Shown: positions 1 through 10,800, numbered from the stretch's first letter. The stretch: DNA of 64,000 nt from Cordylochernes scorpioides (GCA_030710605.1 CP092874.1:67906803-67970802); one strand, 5' to 3'. Program-made: numbers and translations. Notes: generated by a model from the letters alone, not told the origin.

Positions 1-656
1 CCTCCGATTGCGGACATCGAGGAGACTGGCTGGCTTGTCTATTACTGGCTGGCAGCGACCAGGCGAACTTCCTCGTCTAGGGAAAGGTGAGGAGCTGCGA
101 TAACGTCTGTTGTTGTCGCTCTGAGTAGCGTCATTTGATTCATTGTTGCGTCAGGAGTTTGTCATTGTCCTGGCCCGATCTTGGTATATTTAATATATTT
201 CGTCTCTTCACTCATCAAACAACCTCTACCTGTCGCGGCAATAATGGACAACGTAGCCGGGCCGTCCACAGTGGAAACACTGGGATCCTCCACTTATTAG
301 TGTCCCATACTCCAGTCTCTCGAGCATCTTGCGTCAACCTTAGGTGCATACCAGGTGTTCTTTCTATAGTTTCGTGGTGCTGGCCTCGTCGCCGCTTCCG
401 TTGGGAAGGTATTTATTCTCGACAGGGGAAAGGGACTTTGTCGACTTCCTTCTTCACAATTTCTTCAAGGAGGGAACTTCTGGTTTTTCATGTGGGAGTG
501 CTAGGGCCGTTTCACTTCTTCTCTAACGATCTGTATTATCAGAGATTGTAAATCCGTCACGTCTCCCAGGTCACCAAGCAAGGTAAAATTGGGCACGCAC
601 TCGAATTTTGAGGCTGCATCTCGACGTCTTAGGAGCTCTTCAACGTTGCGACACTG
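1..656 (-). pseudogene. Decayed LTR-retrotransposon gag fragment with zinc knuckle
   Basis: Read on the minus strand, an open stretch of 52 codons (656 to 501) has a gag-like composition, with LLRRRDAASKFE, PNFTLLGDLGDVTDLQSL and IVREEV, and ends at a stop. In a shifted frame at 279-238 follows a zinc-knuckle-like CFHCGRPGYVVHYC. In the usual CX2CX4HX4C pattern the Y after GRPG should be H, so a zinc ligand looks lost. A serine/arginine-rich tail (RSSSPFPRRGSSPGR) runs to the window edge. Frameshifts and stops make this a dead copy. The motif style resembles gag proteins of chelicerate LTR elements (inference); the superfamily cannot be fixed without pol, which would lie outside the window. 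Confidence 0.6.
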
Positions 657-1397
657 CGATAAACTGATCCATCGTCGCGCGCTATGTCCCTCGGCAGAAG
701 ATACCTGAAAATTTCATCAGATGAGATAGTCTCTCTTCTTCCGCATCTGGGCATCCACTTCCCTGCAGAGACGCACAGCATATTTTATGTAAAACTCGCT
801 ACTCTCGCCTCTTTGTTGTGCCTGAGTTTCGAATTTTTCTCAGTTTGCATTCTCAAACTTTCTTTTTTTTTTTTCAAATACGATTTCGTATAGGGATGTG
901 AACTCTTCCCAAGTTTCTTTCCTCGTTATTCTCGAACCATCTTAGAGAAGTCCCATTGAGGTAGAAGTATGCATTGGCAAGACAAAGGACTTCGTCCCAT
1001 TTATTGTCTTGCCAAGAGTTTATAGTGTTTTATCCAATCCTGGGGTCTTCCCCCCCAGAGAAAACAGAAGGGCTCTTCGACAGGTGTTGTACATAGCAGT
1101 TGCTTACTTGGGCAGCTGCTTTCTCTTTACATTCATGGTGATTTCTTCTTTTTCAATTGTATCAGTTTTATTTTCACTTTCTGGCAACAAAAGCCTTAAG
1201 AAGTTTTTAACCACAGATTCTCAAACTTTTTCTTTGAGCGTGAGTACCCAGCTTCTCCACCAGTTATAGAGAAGAAAATGATAAGTAACTCAAAGTCTTA
1301 GAAAACAAAATCTTTATTGTATCTCTAAAGAAATATCAAAAATAATTCAATTATAAAAAGAAATTTATAAGTACTGGAATCCCATTCAATAAAGTAA
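657..1397. other. No recognisable feature
   Basis: Moderately AT-rich DNA. Short open frames have no recognisable motif. The part nearest 900 may be the upstream portion of the gag fragment, but I cannot show this. Confidence 0.5.
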
Positions 1398-1473
1398 GCA
1401 AAAATACGAGAATCACGGGACGAGTGTCTTTTGTATACAAAAGACACTCGTCCCGTGAGTCTCGTATTTTTGC
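1398..1473. repeat. Near-perfect 76-bp palindrome
   Basis: Two 38-nt arms meet at TTGTATACAA (centre 1435/1436). They are complementary, with about one mismatched position. A transcript would form a long uninterrupted hairpin. No target duplication is evident. AT-rich sequence without other features follows to 1668. Confidence 0.85.
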
Positions 1474-1668
1474 TAAAAAGAAATTTGTTGCAAATTGGCC
1501 TATTATTTTATAATGGCCAAAATTTTTATATTCCTTTTATTTACATCTTACAATATAAATTATATTGATTATAACTTAATATATATATATATTTTAAAAT
1601 GTGAATATTAATCACTTTTGTTTTGAGTACCTTAATTTAAATATACTATAAACAAAAATTATAAGTCC

Positions 1669-2041
1669 TTTGAATTATAATTAAAATAAAAACATAAAGC
1701 CTCCAGGGAAAAGTTTCTTTTAAAAATATTTTTTATTTAAAAAATCTCGAGCTTTCGGGCAAGTACGCCCTTCTACGGGAGAAAATGCTTCATATGATTA
1801 ACACGCCAATGAAATATGATTTAAAATTAAATAAAGTCAATTTTCTGTTTACATTTGCTTTAAAAGCACGATCAACGCGGGCTTCTGTTGCGCGTGCTTC
1901 ACTTGGAGGTTATGGGCTGGGCTCAGGGAATATAATGTTATAAATTTCCGGAATATCTATTCTTCTGTTGATGCTATTGTGCTTTCTGGATATGATGGAT
2001 TCTATTATTAGTCTCTGTAGTCTATTGGGGATGTTGGAGTA
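1669..2041 (-). repeat. Pseudo-LTR, downstream copy
   Basis: Direct repeat of 4289-4661 at an offset of exactly 2620 bp. On the minus strand it covers the last ~44 codons of the ORF and the 3' UTR. It contains a hammerhead-like motif at 1743-1785. Confidence 0.9.
1743..1785 (-). ncRNA. Degenerate hammerhead-like motif in pseudo-LTR
   Basis: The minus strand reads CGTAGA, then GGGC-loop-GCCC (stem II), then GAAAGCTC. Stem II and GAAA match a hammerhead ribozyme. The catalytic CTGANGA box is altered at two positions relative to the related motif at 23428 (CTGAAGA). Hammerheads in Penelope-like pseudo-LTRs are known. This copy and the one at 4363-4405 would probably not cleave. Confidence 0.45.
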
Positions 2042-4252
2042 ATGGGTCTTTGGTTCTGATAGGGAGAAGGAATGGCCTGTTTCTCTTATATGTTGGTATA
2101 CTAAAGATCTACTGTCTTGATTATCGATATTTCGTTTATGTTCTGATACTCTTATATTTAAATGTCTGCCGGTTTCGCCGACATATTTGGTTTTGCATTC
2201 GTTGCATTCTATGGAGTATATGGCATTCTTAATATTGGAAGGATAATAAATGGTATTGTTCTTTGTTATGGGGTTTCTTAGTAACGAATTTAAATTAGGT
2301 GAGTTTCTGAAAAAGGTTTTGATTCCAAATTTCTTCAGATGACGGGCTATAGAAACAGATACTGGTGAATAAGGAATACTGCTAATAGATTTATAGATTG
2401 GGGAATTCTGAATTTCAGAGGGGCTATAGAAATGTCTTAGAATAAATGATAAAGGGTATTGACAAGTCTTTAGATTTCTTATAATATTCTGAATTTCTTC
2501 TGTTTTAAAAGTTTGAAGTGAACAATGGCTATGGATACGTTTAGTTAAGGTCTTTACGGTATTGATTTTATGGCTGAGTGGGCAGTAGGAGGAAAAACGG
2601 ATATAGTCGGGGTTGAAGGATGGCTTATAATAAACAGTTGTTTGGAATTGATTCTGTATGCGAATAATTTTTATATCTAGAAAAGGCAGGCTATTGTTGG
2701 TTTCTTTTTCAAAAGTGAAATTTAGGTTAGGATGGTAACTGTTGAGTCTTTCTAGAATGTTCCTGGTTTGATTTTCGGGGCATATACAGAATATGTCGTC
2801 AATATAACGACGCCATAAAACTATATCTGACGGGAATAGGGATGTTATCCAATTGTCTATGCGACGCATAACTATTTCGGCTACTGAGGTTGAAAGAGAG
2901 CTCCCCATGGGAGAACCTTTAATCTGTTCGTAAGTTTTGGAATCGTATGTTAGAATATTTGTTTCGAGGCATAGGGCTATAAGTTTAGTTATTTTCCTGA
3001 CTATGATCTGATCAACCTTGTTTTCTCTCAAGAATTCTTCGGTGCTGCTTAGTATCAGCTGGTGTGGGAGACTTGGGTAAAGGGATTCTACGTCGAATGA
3101 GATCATGATCTTGTTTGGTTGGGGTTGGTACTTGAGTAGTTCATCTATGAAGGTGGTGGTGTTGGAAATGGAGAACGGGGAGTTTTGCTGCTTGATTATG
3201 GGTTTGAGAAAAGTTGAGATAAACTTGGAGAGAGGTGCTGTTGGGGAATGGTAGAAAGCCACTATGGGTCTTAAGGGGACATTTGGTTTATGTATTTTAG
3301 GGAGGCCATATATGAAGGCATCTGTTTGCATATTAGACAAGAAGTCTTTCAATTCTTCATTCGAAATATTACGTTCTTTGTGCATTTTTCTGAGTTCTTT
3401 TTTGAAAGAAGAGTATGTTCGGGTTTTTTCTTCTTTGGAAATGTGTTTGAAGGTAGTTTGATCTTCAAGGATGATCAGCATTTTACTATGGTAATCAGTT
3501 TTGTCCAGAATCACTGTTTGGCCGCCTTTATCTGATTGGGTGATGATTATTTCTTTTTTATTTCTTAAGTCTTTAATCAGTCGGTTATCATGAGGGTTGC
3601 TTGGGGGAAGGGTTATTGATTCACTTAGAAGATTAGTTACATGATGTCTAATGATATTCTTTTCTTGGTGGTTAAGTTTTGATATGGCTGCTTCGACTCC
3701 ACTTACTATTCTGATGGGATCTGGGTTTTGTATATTCCTGAATTTCATACCTTTGGATAAGAAAGCTAATTCTTCTTGGGTTAGGGTAGCTTTTGACAGG
3801 TTGACTATTTTATTGAGGTTATTGTTTCTATTTAGATTTGGATTATTAAATTTCAGTGCCCAATATTCCAGTTTTTTATTCTGCCTTCTCTCTATTTCTG
3901 TTCTTAATTTCGTGATTTCAGACGTGGTTCGGACTATTAGTTCGTACATTTGTTTTTCTGGTACAATACGGGAAGTGATGCATAAGAGTTCTTTGATTGT
4001 TTTCGATAACAATCGGATGTTGGAATAGCAGCCCTGTGTTCTGGTCCTCAACAACCTATATTGAGTTTCCTTTATTACTTTAGTTGAGAAAGGGTTTTTG
4101 ACAGGATCTTTTATTCTTAAGGATGGGGGGACAAAGTTCACCTCTTCACAGAAACGATTGAAACCCAGATGACATCTCCACTTCGCTAGTTGCAATGATT
4201 TTTTGTGAATCTGGTTTAAATAAAAATTGATTTGATATGGCGATAAATTCAT
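1910..4252 (-). CDS. Penelope-like reverse transcriptase/GIY-YIG endonuclease, 780 aa
   Basis: Single ORF encoding the polyprotein that copies the element by target-primed reverse transcription. The N-terminal ~270 residues are basic and helical. The RT core then shows PKIHKPNVPLRPI (about residue 318), ISFDVESLYPSLP (about 380), KGSPMGSSLSTSVAEIVM (about 435) and the catalytic RRYIDDIFC (about 475). The thumb region carries LPFLDIKI and YKPSFNPDYIRFSSYCPLSHK. The C-terminal GIY-YIG nuclease starts near residue 680 with IYSIEC and KYVGETGRHLNIRVSEHKR, and keeps the R and E residues of the fold. The order RT then GIY-YIG and the length are typical of canonical Penelope-like elements. No stop or frameshift is seen. 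The start is the first ATG of the ORF; an upstream start inside the pseudo-LTR is possible but not seen. Confidence 0.93.
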   Translation of the reverse strand: MNLSPYQINFYLNQIHKKSLQLAKWRCHLGFNRFCEEVNFVPPSLRIKDPVKNPFSTKVIKETQYRLLRTRTQGCYSNIRLLSKTIKELLCITSRIVPEKQMYELIVRTTSEITKLRTEIERRQNKKLEYWALKFNNPNLNRNNNLNKIVNLSKATLTQEELAFLSKGMKFRNIQNPDPIRIVSGVEAAISKLNHQEKNIIRHHVTNLLSESITLPPSNPHDNRLIKDLRNKKEIIITQSDKGGQTVILDKTDYHSKMLIILEDQTTFKHISKEEKTRTYSSFKKELRKMHKERNISNEELKDFLSNMQTDAFIYGLPKIHKPNVPLRPIVAFYHSPTAPLSKFISTFLKPIIKQQNSPFSISNTTTFIDELLKYQPQPNKIMISFDVESLYPSLPHQLILSSTEEFLRENKVDQIIVRKITKLIALCLETNILTYDSKTYEQIKGSPMGSSLSTSVAEIVMRRIDNWITSLFPSDIVLWRRYIDDIFCICPENQTRNILERLNSYHPNLNFTFEKETNNSLPFLDIKIIRIQNQFQTTVYYKPSFNPDYIRFSSYCPLSHKINTVKTLTKRIHSHCSLQTFKTEEIQNIIRNLKTCQYPLSFILRHFYSPSEIQNSPIYKSISSIPYSPVSVSIARHLKKFGIKTFFRNSPNLNSLLRNPITKNNTIYYPSNIKNAIYSIECNECKTKYVGETGRHLNIRVSEHKRNIDNQDSRSLVYQHIRETGHSFSLSEPKTHYSNIPNRLQRLIIESIISRKHNSINRRIDIPEIYNIIFPEPSP

Positions 4253-4288
4253 GACTTAACTTGAGTTCACAATTCGATCAAATAATCC

Positions 4289-4661
4289 CTTGAATTATAA
4301 TTAAAATAAAAACATAAAGCCTCCAGGGAAAAGTTTCTTTTAAAAATATTTTTTATTTAAAAAATCTCGAGCTTTCGGGCAAGTACGCCCTTCTACGGGA
4401 GAAAATGCTTCATATGATTAACACGCCAATGAAATATGATTTAAAATTAAATAAAGTCAATTTTCTGTTTACATTTGCTTTAAAAGCACGATCAACGCGG
4501 GCTTCTGTTGCGCGTGCTTCACTTGGAGGTTATGGGCTGGGCTCAGGGAATATAATGTTATAAATTTCCGGAATATCTATTCTTCTGTTGATGCTATTGT
4601 GCTTTCTGGATATGATGGATTCTATTATTAGTCTCTGTAGTCTATTGGGGATGTTGGAGTA
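4289..4661 (-). repeat. Pseudo-LTR, upstream copy
   Basis: Direct repeat of 1669-2041. It lies directly 5' of the ORF in element orientation and ends within coding sequence of a former upstream tandem copy. Homology stops at 4661, where the surrounding LTR fragment begins. Confidence 0.9.
4363..4405 (-). ncRNA. Degenerate hammerhead-like motif, second pseudo-LTR copy
   Basis: Same sequence as 1743-1785, displaced by 2620 bp: intact stem II (GGGC/GCCC) and GAAA, with an altered CTGANGA box. Confidence 0.45.
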
Positions 4662-5289
4662 GCGTAGATAGAGCCTTCAGCTTTGACCACACCAATTCAG
4701 AGTAGAGATGGATACCCCTTCCCTGTGGTCAAGCCACCTGACCTATGGTAGTTGACTTGACCCCACCAACACCAAAACAGAGTCAGGGATGGACTCAGAC
4801 ACCCATTCTCTGTGGTCAAGCCATTGTGAATGACTTGACTCCACCAGTACCAAGCCAAACTCCAGCATACCTATCCCTATAGGCAAGCCACAGACCTATG
4901 GTGACTGATATGCTATCTTTTCAGCAAGACACTAGCCCTGAACCTTTCCCAAGCCTACTCCAAGATTTCCAGGTCTCACCATGTTAATGGTATTTCTCAT
5001 TATTTTTTAAATATTTTATACCTTTTTTCTAATTAATATTTATTTATTTTTTATGATTTTTTCTTTATATATGTAATGTTCCTTCGATTAAATAAATAAA
5101 TATGCTTTATTAAATTAATAAACTAATTTTTATTATATATATTTTTAATGTCAAACGTACACTTTTTAAATAGATTCATAACAACAACAACAATTACAGT
5201 GCTGCCAAATCCAAACAATCAAAAATAATTTAATTAAACAGAGTATATTATAATATTATTATAAGGTATATTACAATATATATATATAT

Positions 5290-5520
5290 TTAAAAAAAAA
5301 AGGCATCTCCTTATCGTGCAACTGAAAGTTGTTGATGGCTTGCGCCATCTATCGGAATAAATATCAACTATTCTCGTTGATTTTTAATTATTCCAGAATT
5401 GGCCAAATACCCATTCTTGATTAATCAAGAAAAGCTAACCACGGACCGCGTTTCGGGCTGTTGGCCCTCATCAGCGTGGTGCAAGCTGTACCTCAACGAC
5501 CAAAAAAATATTTCATAATA
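5290..5520 (-). repeat. Hammerhead-bearing repeat, copy 1
   Basis: This ~220-bp sequence recurs at 60911-61125, as a truncated copy at 61252-61360, and inverted at 61365-61590. Landmarks are AAGGCATCTCCTTATCGTGC, CCAGAATTGGCCAAAT and the hammerhead at 5438-5480. No coding capacity. A non-autonomous Penelope-like or retrozyme-like repeat is my best guess (inference). Confidence 0.7.
5438..5480 (-). ncRNA. Hammerhead ribozyme, minimal type
   Basis: Read 5' to 3' on the minus strand: ACCACG (stem I), CTGATGA, GGGC-CAACA-GCCC (stem II, 4 bp), GAAA, C-GCG-G (tiny stem III), T, C (cleavage position 17), CGTGGT (other half of stem I, 6 perfect pairs). All invariant core positions are present, and stem III is A-U plus C-G with a GCG loop. 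Short stem III hammerheads are known from Penelope-like elements and animal retrozymes. Confidence 0.8.
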
Positions 5521-5639
5521 TCAATTTCATATATATATATATATATAATATATTTTAATTATTATTTTAAAAAACATTTTTACTTTTCACAGAGAGAGAG
5601 AGATGATGATATCCTTGGGAGGCGGGGGATTTACATGAG

Positions 5640-6260
5640 AGAGAATAAACAAAAGAAAACAACTTATTACAATAGTAAACAAAAAACCTATCTTCGTCTT
5701 AGGTTAGCGCCTATTTTCTTGTGATCTTACACACATACTCTGTGTGAATAATTAATCAATTAAAATATATATACAACACACGCTCCCCTGTGTGTAAGCC
5801 CTAATCAGCAAGTCCAAGGCTATTTGCACATTTTCGTAGTTTGTCTTCAGGGAGACTCTTTTTTTATCATATCCACCTCCTTCTCTTCACTTTTAGTGTA
5901 TGTTTGATTCAATTTTTTTTATTTCTTCTTTCACAAAATAATACTTTCGAGTCAAGTGCTTTGTTCTTGAAGTAATTTTCTCAGATTCAGTTCATTGAAG
6001 CCTGGCTGTCACTTTTCAAGGAAATTGGGAAAGTTACATGTCCGAAAAGATCTTATAGCAATCCTTTCAACCATAATACTTCAGAAATTCCTCCACATAT
6101 TGAAATAAGTTCTGCTTCACACGCAGAAAAGGCTACTAAATTTTGCTTCCTACTTCTCCAGTTTGTTGATTTGTTGCCAAGTTTGACTGCATAGCACTAA
6201 TAGGATTTTGCGTCTTGGGTTGTTCCCCAATCAGTGCTTCTTGTTGTTGCGTTCCCGGTT
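5640..6260 (-). pseudogene. Ty1/copia 3' fragment: RNase H end plus part of LTR
   Basis: Minus-strand translation gives a copia RNase H tail: WRSRKQNLVAFSACEAELIS, ICGGISEVLWLKGLL, KSDSQASMN, SRTKHLDSKYYFVKEEI. After a frameshift in an A-run it ends as SLPEDKLRKCANSLGLAD-stop, matching the usual C-terminus of copia polyproteins. A purine-rich tract (CAGGGGAGCG near 5783-5792) and a TGTTGTATATA start near 5778 look like the 3' LTR. That LTR runs to about 5640, where the older LARD LTR fragment resumes. Extra stops (after WLKGLL and after SMN) show decay. Everything upstream in pol is missing. Confidence 0.75.
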
Positions 6261-6359
6261 TGGATAGATGAAAAGGGAGGATACACGATGTGACTTATTA
6301 AAGTTTCCTTACTTAAGTATATATATATATAGCAATTTAGGCCAACAACCCCATGTATA

Positions 6360-7849
6360 TGTTGGGACACCTCGTGACCATAATATGCCAAAGTAACCCA
6401 GAACCCCACCTAACCTAACCATATCCCACATATGTCCATCTAAGCCACAAACCTCTGGTGATTGCGAGGTGTTGTGATGGAGCCTGAAGCCACCTTTAGC
6501 CCTGGCAGCACTGAGCCAGAGACCGAGATCCCCTTCCTGTAATCAAGTCACCTGACCTGTGGTGGATGACCTGGCCCCACCAACACCAGGATAGTCCAAG
6601 ATGGACTCAGACACCCCTCCCTGGTGATTAAGTCACCTGACCTGTGGTGGATGACCTGGCCCCACCAACACCAGGATAGTCCAAGATGGACTCAGACACC
6701 CCTTCCTGGTGGTCAAGACACCTGACCTATGGTGGATGACCTGGCCCCACCAACACCAAGCTAGCCTGAGATGGACTCAGACACCCCTTCCTGGTGGTCA
6801 AGACACCTGACCTATGGTGGATGACCTGGCCCCACCAACACCAAGCTAGCCTGAGATGGACTCAGACACCCCTTCCTGTTGGTCGAGCCACATGTCCGAT
6901 GGTGGCCGACTTGACCACAAGCCAGTCCAAGATGGACCCAGACGCCCCTCCCCTGTAGTCAAGCCACCGACCTATGGTGCTTGACCTGACTCCACCACGA
7001 GCCCTGAACCTTTCCCAAGCTGACCCCAAGATGCCCAGATCCTACAATATTAATTGTTTTTTTTTTATTCAATATTTTTGTATTTTTATTTTATTTTTTG
7101 TGAATATTTCTTTAATAATTTTATATTTAATTTATTTTTATTATTTTTTTTTAAGATGCCTTTTAAATTTTTTTTATTTTCATAGAGAGAAAGGCGATGA
7201 TAGCTTGGGGGGGTGAGGTCAGCAACACTGGGACAAGGAAGCGGGAGATTGATATTTACATGCTGGAAGATTGACATTTTTGATTGACATTGGGATTTTT
7301 ATATTTCTTTTTATTAAGAAAAACTAGATTTTTTTTCTGAGAAGAAAAGAAGACTTGGAGTTGCGGAGGGCGAAGGCCGCTAGCTGCGGCCTTGGCTGCC
7401 CATTTTTTTGAATGGTGGACATGGGTGGCTGGGATGAAGAGGTAGGTCGGGGTTAATGGGACTTTGGCACGATAGGCCTTTTTTTATTTTCTTTTTGTAT
7501 AAAGTTTGAAACTCCTCCCTTTTAACCTTATTTACAGTTTTTTTTTTTAATATATATACATTTTTAAATTATATATATGTGTGTGATTTCATTAATTAAT
7601 ATAATAAATAAAAAATGTTGTACATTGAAAGATTTTATTAGTAAAAAATAAAAATTTGTCTAATCAAAAAGATTGATTGGTTAATTTCCCCATCAACATA
7701 ATTGCTAGCCGGCACAGCTTTAGGTCTCTACATGTGCCATAGATGAATAAATTTGTGGTCTGGTTTTCTGCAGCCACTGGCGCCCCAATATATGGACATG
7801 TAGAGATCTGGAAATACTAAAAATATATGAAATGCTCTCGAACTCATCA
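6360..7849 (+). repeat. 5' LTR of left LARD, with internal minisatellite
   Basis: 1490 bp, TG...CA ends. Between about 6527 and 6900 it holds a tandem array of ~82-bp units (TGGTGGATGACCTGGCCCCA, ACCAACACCA, AAGATGGACTCAGACACCCC). A T-rich block and a terminal part containing CTCTACATGTGCCATAGATG follow. Confidence 0.88.
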
Positions 7850-7850
7850 A

Positions 7851-7873
7851 TGGCGCCCAACGTGGGGCTCGAA
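7851..7873 (+). promoter_or_regulatory. Primer binding site for tRNA-Lys(CTT)
   Basis: TGGCGCCCAACGTGGGGC followed by TCGAA is complementary to the 3' end of insect-type tRNA-Lys-CTT (ending CCCCACGTTGGGCG plus CCA) over at least 18 nt. It lies one base after the LTR. Confidence 0.8.
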
Positions 7874-10800
7874 TTTAGTATATGTTTCTTCCCCTATACT
7901 TTAGAAATATATACCTAATGAAAAGCCATACTATTTTTAAGTATTGGTGAAGTAGTCCACGCATCCTGAGATTAATTAAGAATCAATACCCAGGGAAATT
8001 AGACTAATAAAATATTTTTCAATGTACACAGAATTATTATTTTTAGGTAGATATTTATATATATAACTTGTAATTTTTTTTTTAAGCAAGTTTGTGTTTT
8101 TAATTATTTAAAGTGATAAAAATTATCCAATATCCACTCTGTAGTAAGTAAACAAATCTAATGCTTCTTCTAAAAAAAACTATTGTTTTGTTGAGTTTAC
8201 TTTTCGTGTTTTAATAAACATTTATATTTAATACTTTAAACTATTTATGGTATAATTATATATGGGAGTTAGGTAAATAACAACCGTTATTTTTATTTAC
8301 AATATTATAGCTTCGTCGATTGGTATATTTAATGCTGTGTTTTGTAATTTTGAAGAATGTAACGTATGTAACAATGTAAGAATGTAACAATGTAAGAACA
8401 AAGCTACGAAATTCGAGCCATGATGGCAGCTTAGTTTAAATTTAGGACTCGGTGCAGAAAAACAACATCTGGAGTCACCAGATGTGCTGGGACCAAATAT
8501 AATTTTTGGCGCTAGAAATGGGAAACACTGACGTCAGACAATAGTTGATTAAAATTAATTACCATTTCTTTCTTTTATACAGAGAATACACGTTTATATT
8601 TTCAAATATTATTGAAAATACACTAATAATAAACCTGTTTCATACATTTAGTATATACAATATTTTATTTAAATTCTTTTCTGTTTGTAACATTTAGATG
8701 TTTTAAAATATATTTACTTAGAAGAAATTATGATGTTAATAATTTTTAATTTACTTTAATATGGAAACTATGACAGTGTCATATATAATAAACATATAAC
8801 AGATGTCAATTTCAAATGACTTACCATTATGTAAGAAATTGGCAGGGAGGTTTTCCTATTATATGGTTACATATACCCAGATCTAATAATCTAATTCATG
8901 AAATACATTTCATTAAGTTTGCCTATATTTATAAACCAGTTCATAGTTAAACCAATTAGAAGTTTATTTATTTTAGGCCTAAATGCCTTTTTTATTTTTT
9001 TTTTATCTTTATTGGTTGAAACAATTTTCTAAGGCAATTTATTGAATGAAAAGGCATGTTTTCTTTTCAAGTGTTTGAAATAACAAAAGCTATAATTATT
9101 ATTATCTTAATGAGGTATTTCAGGAATATTGCATATGAGTGTAAAAAAAAAAAATACATTTCTTGACATTCTTTTTGGTTAATAATGATTTTCACTTATA
9201 GAAGTGTTAGCATGCCAATGGTCTGCCCTTGAGGTACATGCTGACCTACATGATTAAGCTTTTCATAGTATAAAGGAAATATTTACATGGTATGAACAGG
9301 TTAAATTTAGAGTAAAAGGTTTTTTTTATATTTAATTTTTTAGGGTAATTTCTAGATTTTTGAACTTTTTTTTTTTTGTGTGTAAATTTATCAAAATGTA
9401 AGAGCATTTGTGCATCCTTTTTTTTTTTAAACTCAGCCTTTGTTTTTTTTTTTAGTAATTTTATAAACTTTTATTTTAGTATAGATTTAAAACCTACTTT
9501 TATGATTAAAGAGATATCCATTTCTTCAACTAGGAGTTAAGATTTTGTGTCTCGGACAGTGAAGCACCTAAAAGACGAGGCTCTCTTGGTATCCATCACT
9601 GTGAGCAATCTTTATGAAGCAATGTTGAATTAGTTGGATAGTCAGTGTAGTAGTTGCTTTTTTTTAATAGGATTCTAGGATTTATAATATGGTCTAATTT
9701 GAGGATTTTTCCTTTTTTTTTTTTCTTTGTTGTTTTCTCTTTGTCGCTTATTGTAAACACAGGACGGATGGGATACAGACCCTCTAGATAGCTTTTACAG
9801 TAAATGATAATATTTTTTTTTAGGTTAAATAGATAGGATTAGATGAATGTTTGAAGATAGGATTTCTATTTTTCTTATGAACCTTGCACATTTTTTTTTT
9901 AATGATGGATTACTATTTTGGGTACTGAATGACCAAATTGGTGGTAATTATTACAAGTTTATTTTCTTTTGTGAGTTTATGGAGGTGGACCATAACTAGG
10001 ATTTTGGAGTGTGTACAGAGAATCATCTCAATAGAATGAGAAGCTTAGAGATTTCAACCTTTTTTTTTTTAAAGTAGAACTTCATTAGGATTCCTTTTTT
10101 TTTTCTATACAAACTATTTCTTGTTAAAACCCGAGTTTCAAAGACCAATGAGAATAATGTATACCATTGTGAATTAACTATTTAGTGTAAATCTGAAATT
10201 TTAGTTATTATCAGGAGTAATAGGTGAAGAAAGGTGTAGGAAATCACAACTTAGAGGGGGGCTATGTCTAAAACAACAAACCTAAGAGGCATCCTATGGC
10301 TTGTGTTGGGTAATTCAGAAACCCTATAATCCCTGGCCTTCAGGTAGTAGCTTTGAAATAGGTTTCTAATGAGGACATGAAAGGTCAATCTTTCAGAGTA
10401 AAGTTGTGAAGTGTAGGGACCCTAAGCCAGGGGTAGAAGTTAAGTAGGCCCAGACCGTAGTCGATCCTTGGAAAGCACTTGAGAATGTTAGTGTTGGGTA
10501 GTGAATCATAAACCCTATAAATCCATCTTTCAATAGAGTGTTGAGGTCGGACTACTGCAAAGGGGACAGACGCACGATGAAGTAAGAAGATAGTGACTTC
10601 ACCCACGGTGGCTAGGGGAGTGACTCAATCCACTTTTATGAGGTGTCACGTTTAATGGTCCTTTATTCACCATTATAATTTGTGTGTGTCTTTATAGAAT
10701 TGTCGTGAAAAGTCGCTTAGTGTCAAGGCAAGGGCAGTTTTTGAAGTTACACTGATTCTTTTTTTTTGGTAGGTTAGCTTCCAGATTATTTAGAATTGTT

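Larger units (their letters stand above)
1669..4661 (-). mobile_element. Penelope-like retroelement, apparently full length
   Basis: One long intact ORF (RT plus GIY-YIG endonuclease) on the minus strand is flanked by 373-bp direct repeats at 1669-2041 and 4289-4661. The downstream repeat overlaps the 3' end of the ORF. This is the pseudo-LTR arrangement of Penelope-like elements, which arises from partial tandem copies. The two repeat copies look nearly identical and the ORF has no stops, so the insertion appears young. It landed in an older LTR fragment (4662 onward). Confidence 0.9.
4662..5640 (+). repeat. Old LTR fragment of the LARD family, interrupted
   Basis: 4662-5040 contains diverged copies of the minisatellite unit in the LTRs at 6360-7849 (CTGACCTATGGT, ACCCCACCAACACC, GATGGACTCAGACACCC). 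After it comes the motif that follows the minisatellite there (AGCCCTGAACCTTTCCCAAG). The T-rich tract and a block like AGAGAGAGATGATGATATC, equivalent to LTR position ~7190, resume after 5530. The hammerhead repeat at 5290-5520 sits between. This copy is much older than the LTRs at 6-22 kb. Confidence 0.65.

Noticed and set aside
135-551. 138-codon + strand ORF at the window start
   Set aside because: Shadow of the minus-strand gag fragment, whose zinc-knuckle and gag motifs are readable.
1743-1785. Active hammerhead in the intact Penelope element
   Set aside because: The CTGANGA box is changed at two positions in both pseudo-LTR copies, so only a degenerate motif is claimed.
6527-6900. CRISPR-like array
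   Set aside because: The repeats are contiguous ~82-bp minisatellite units in a eukaryotic LTR, without unique spacers.
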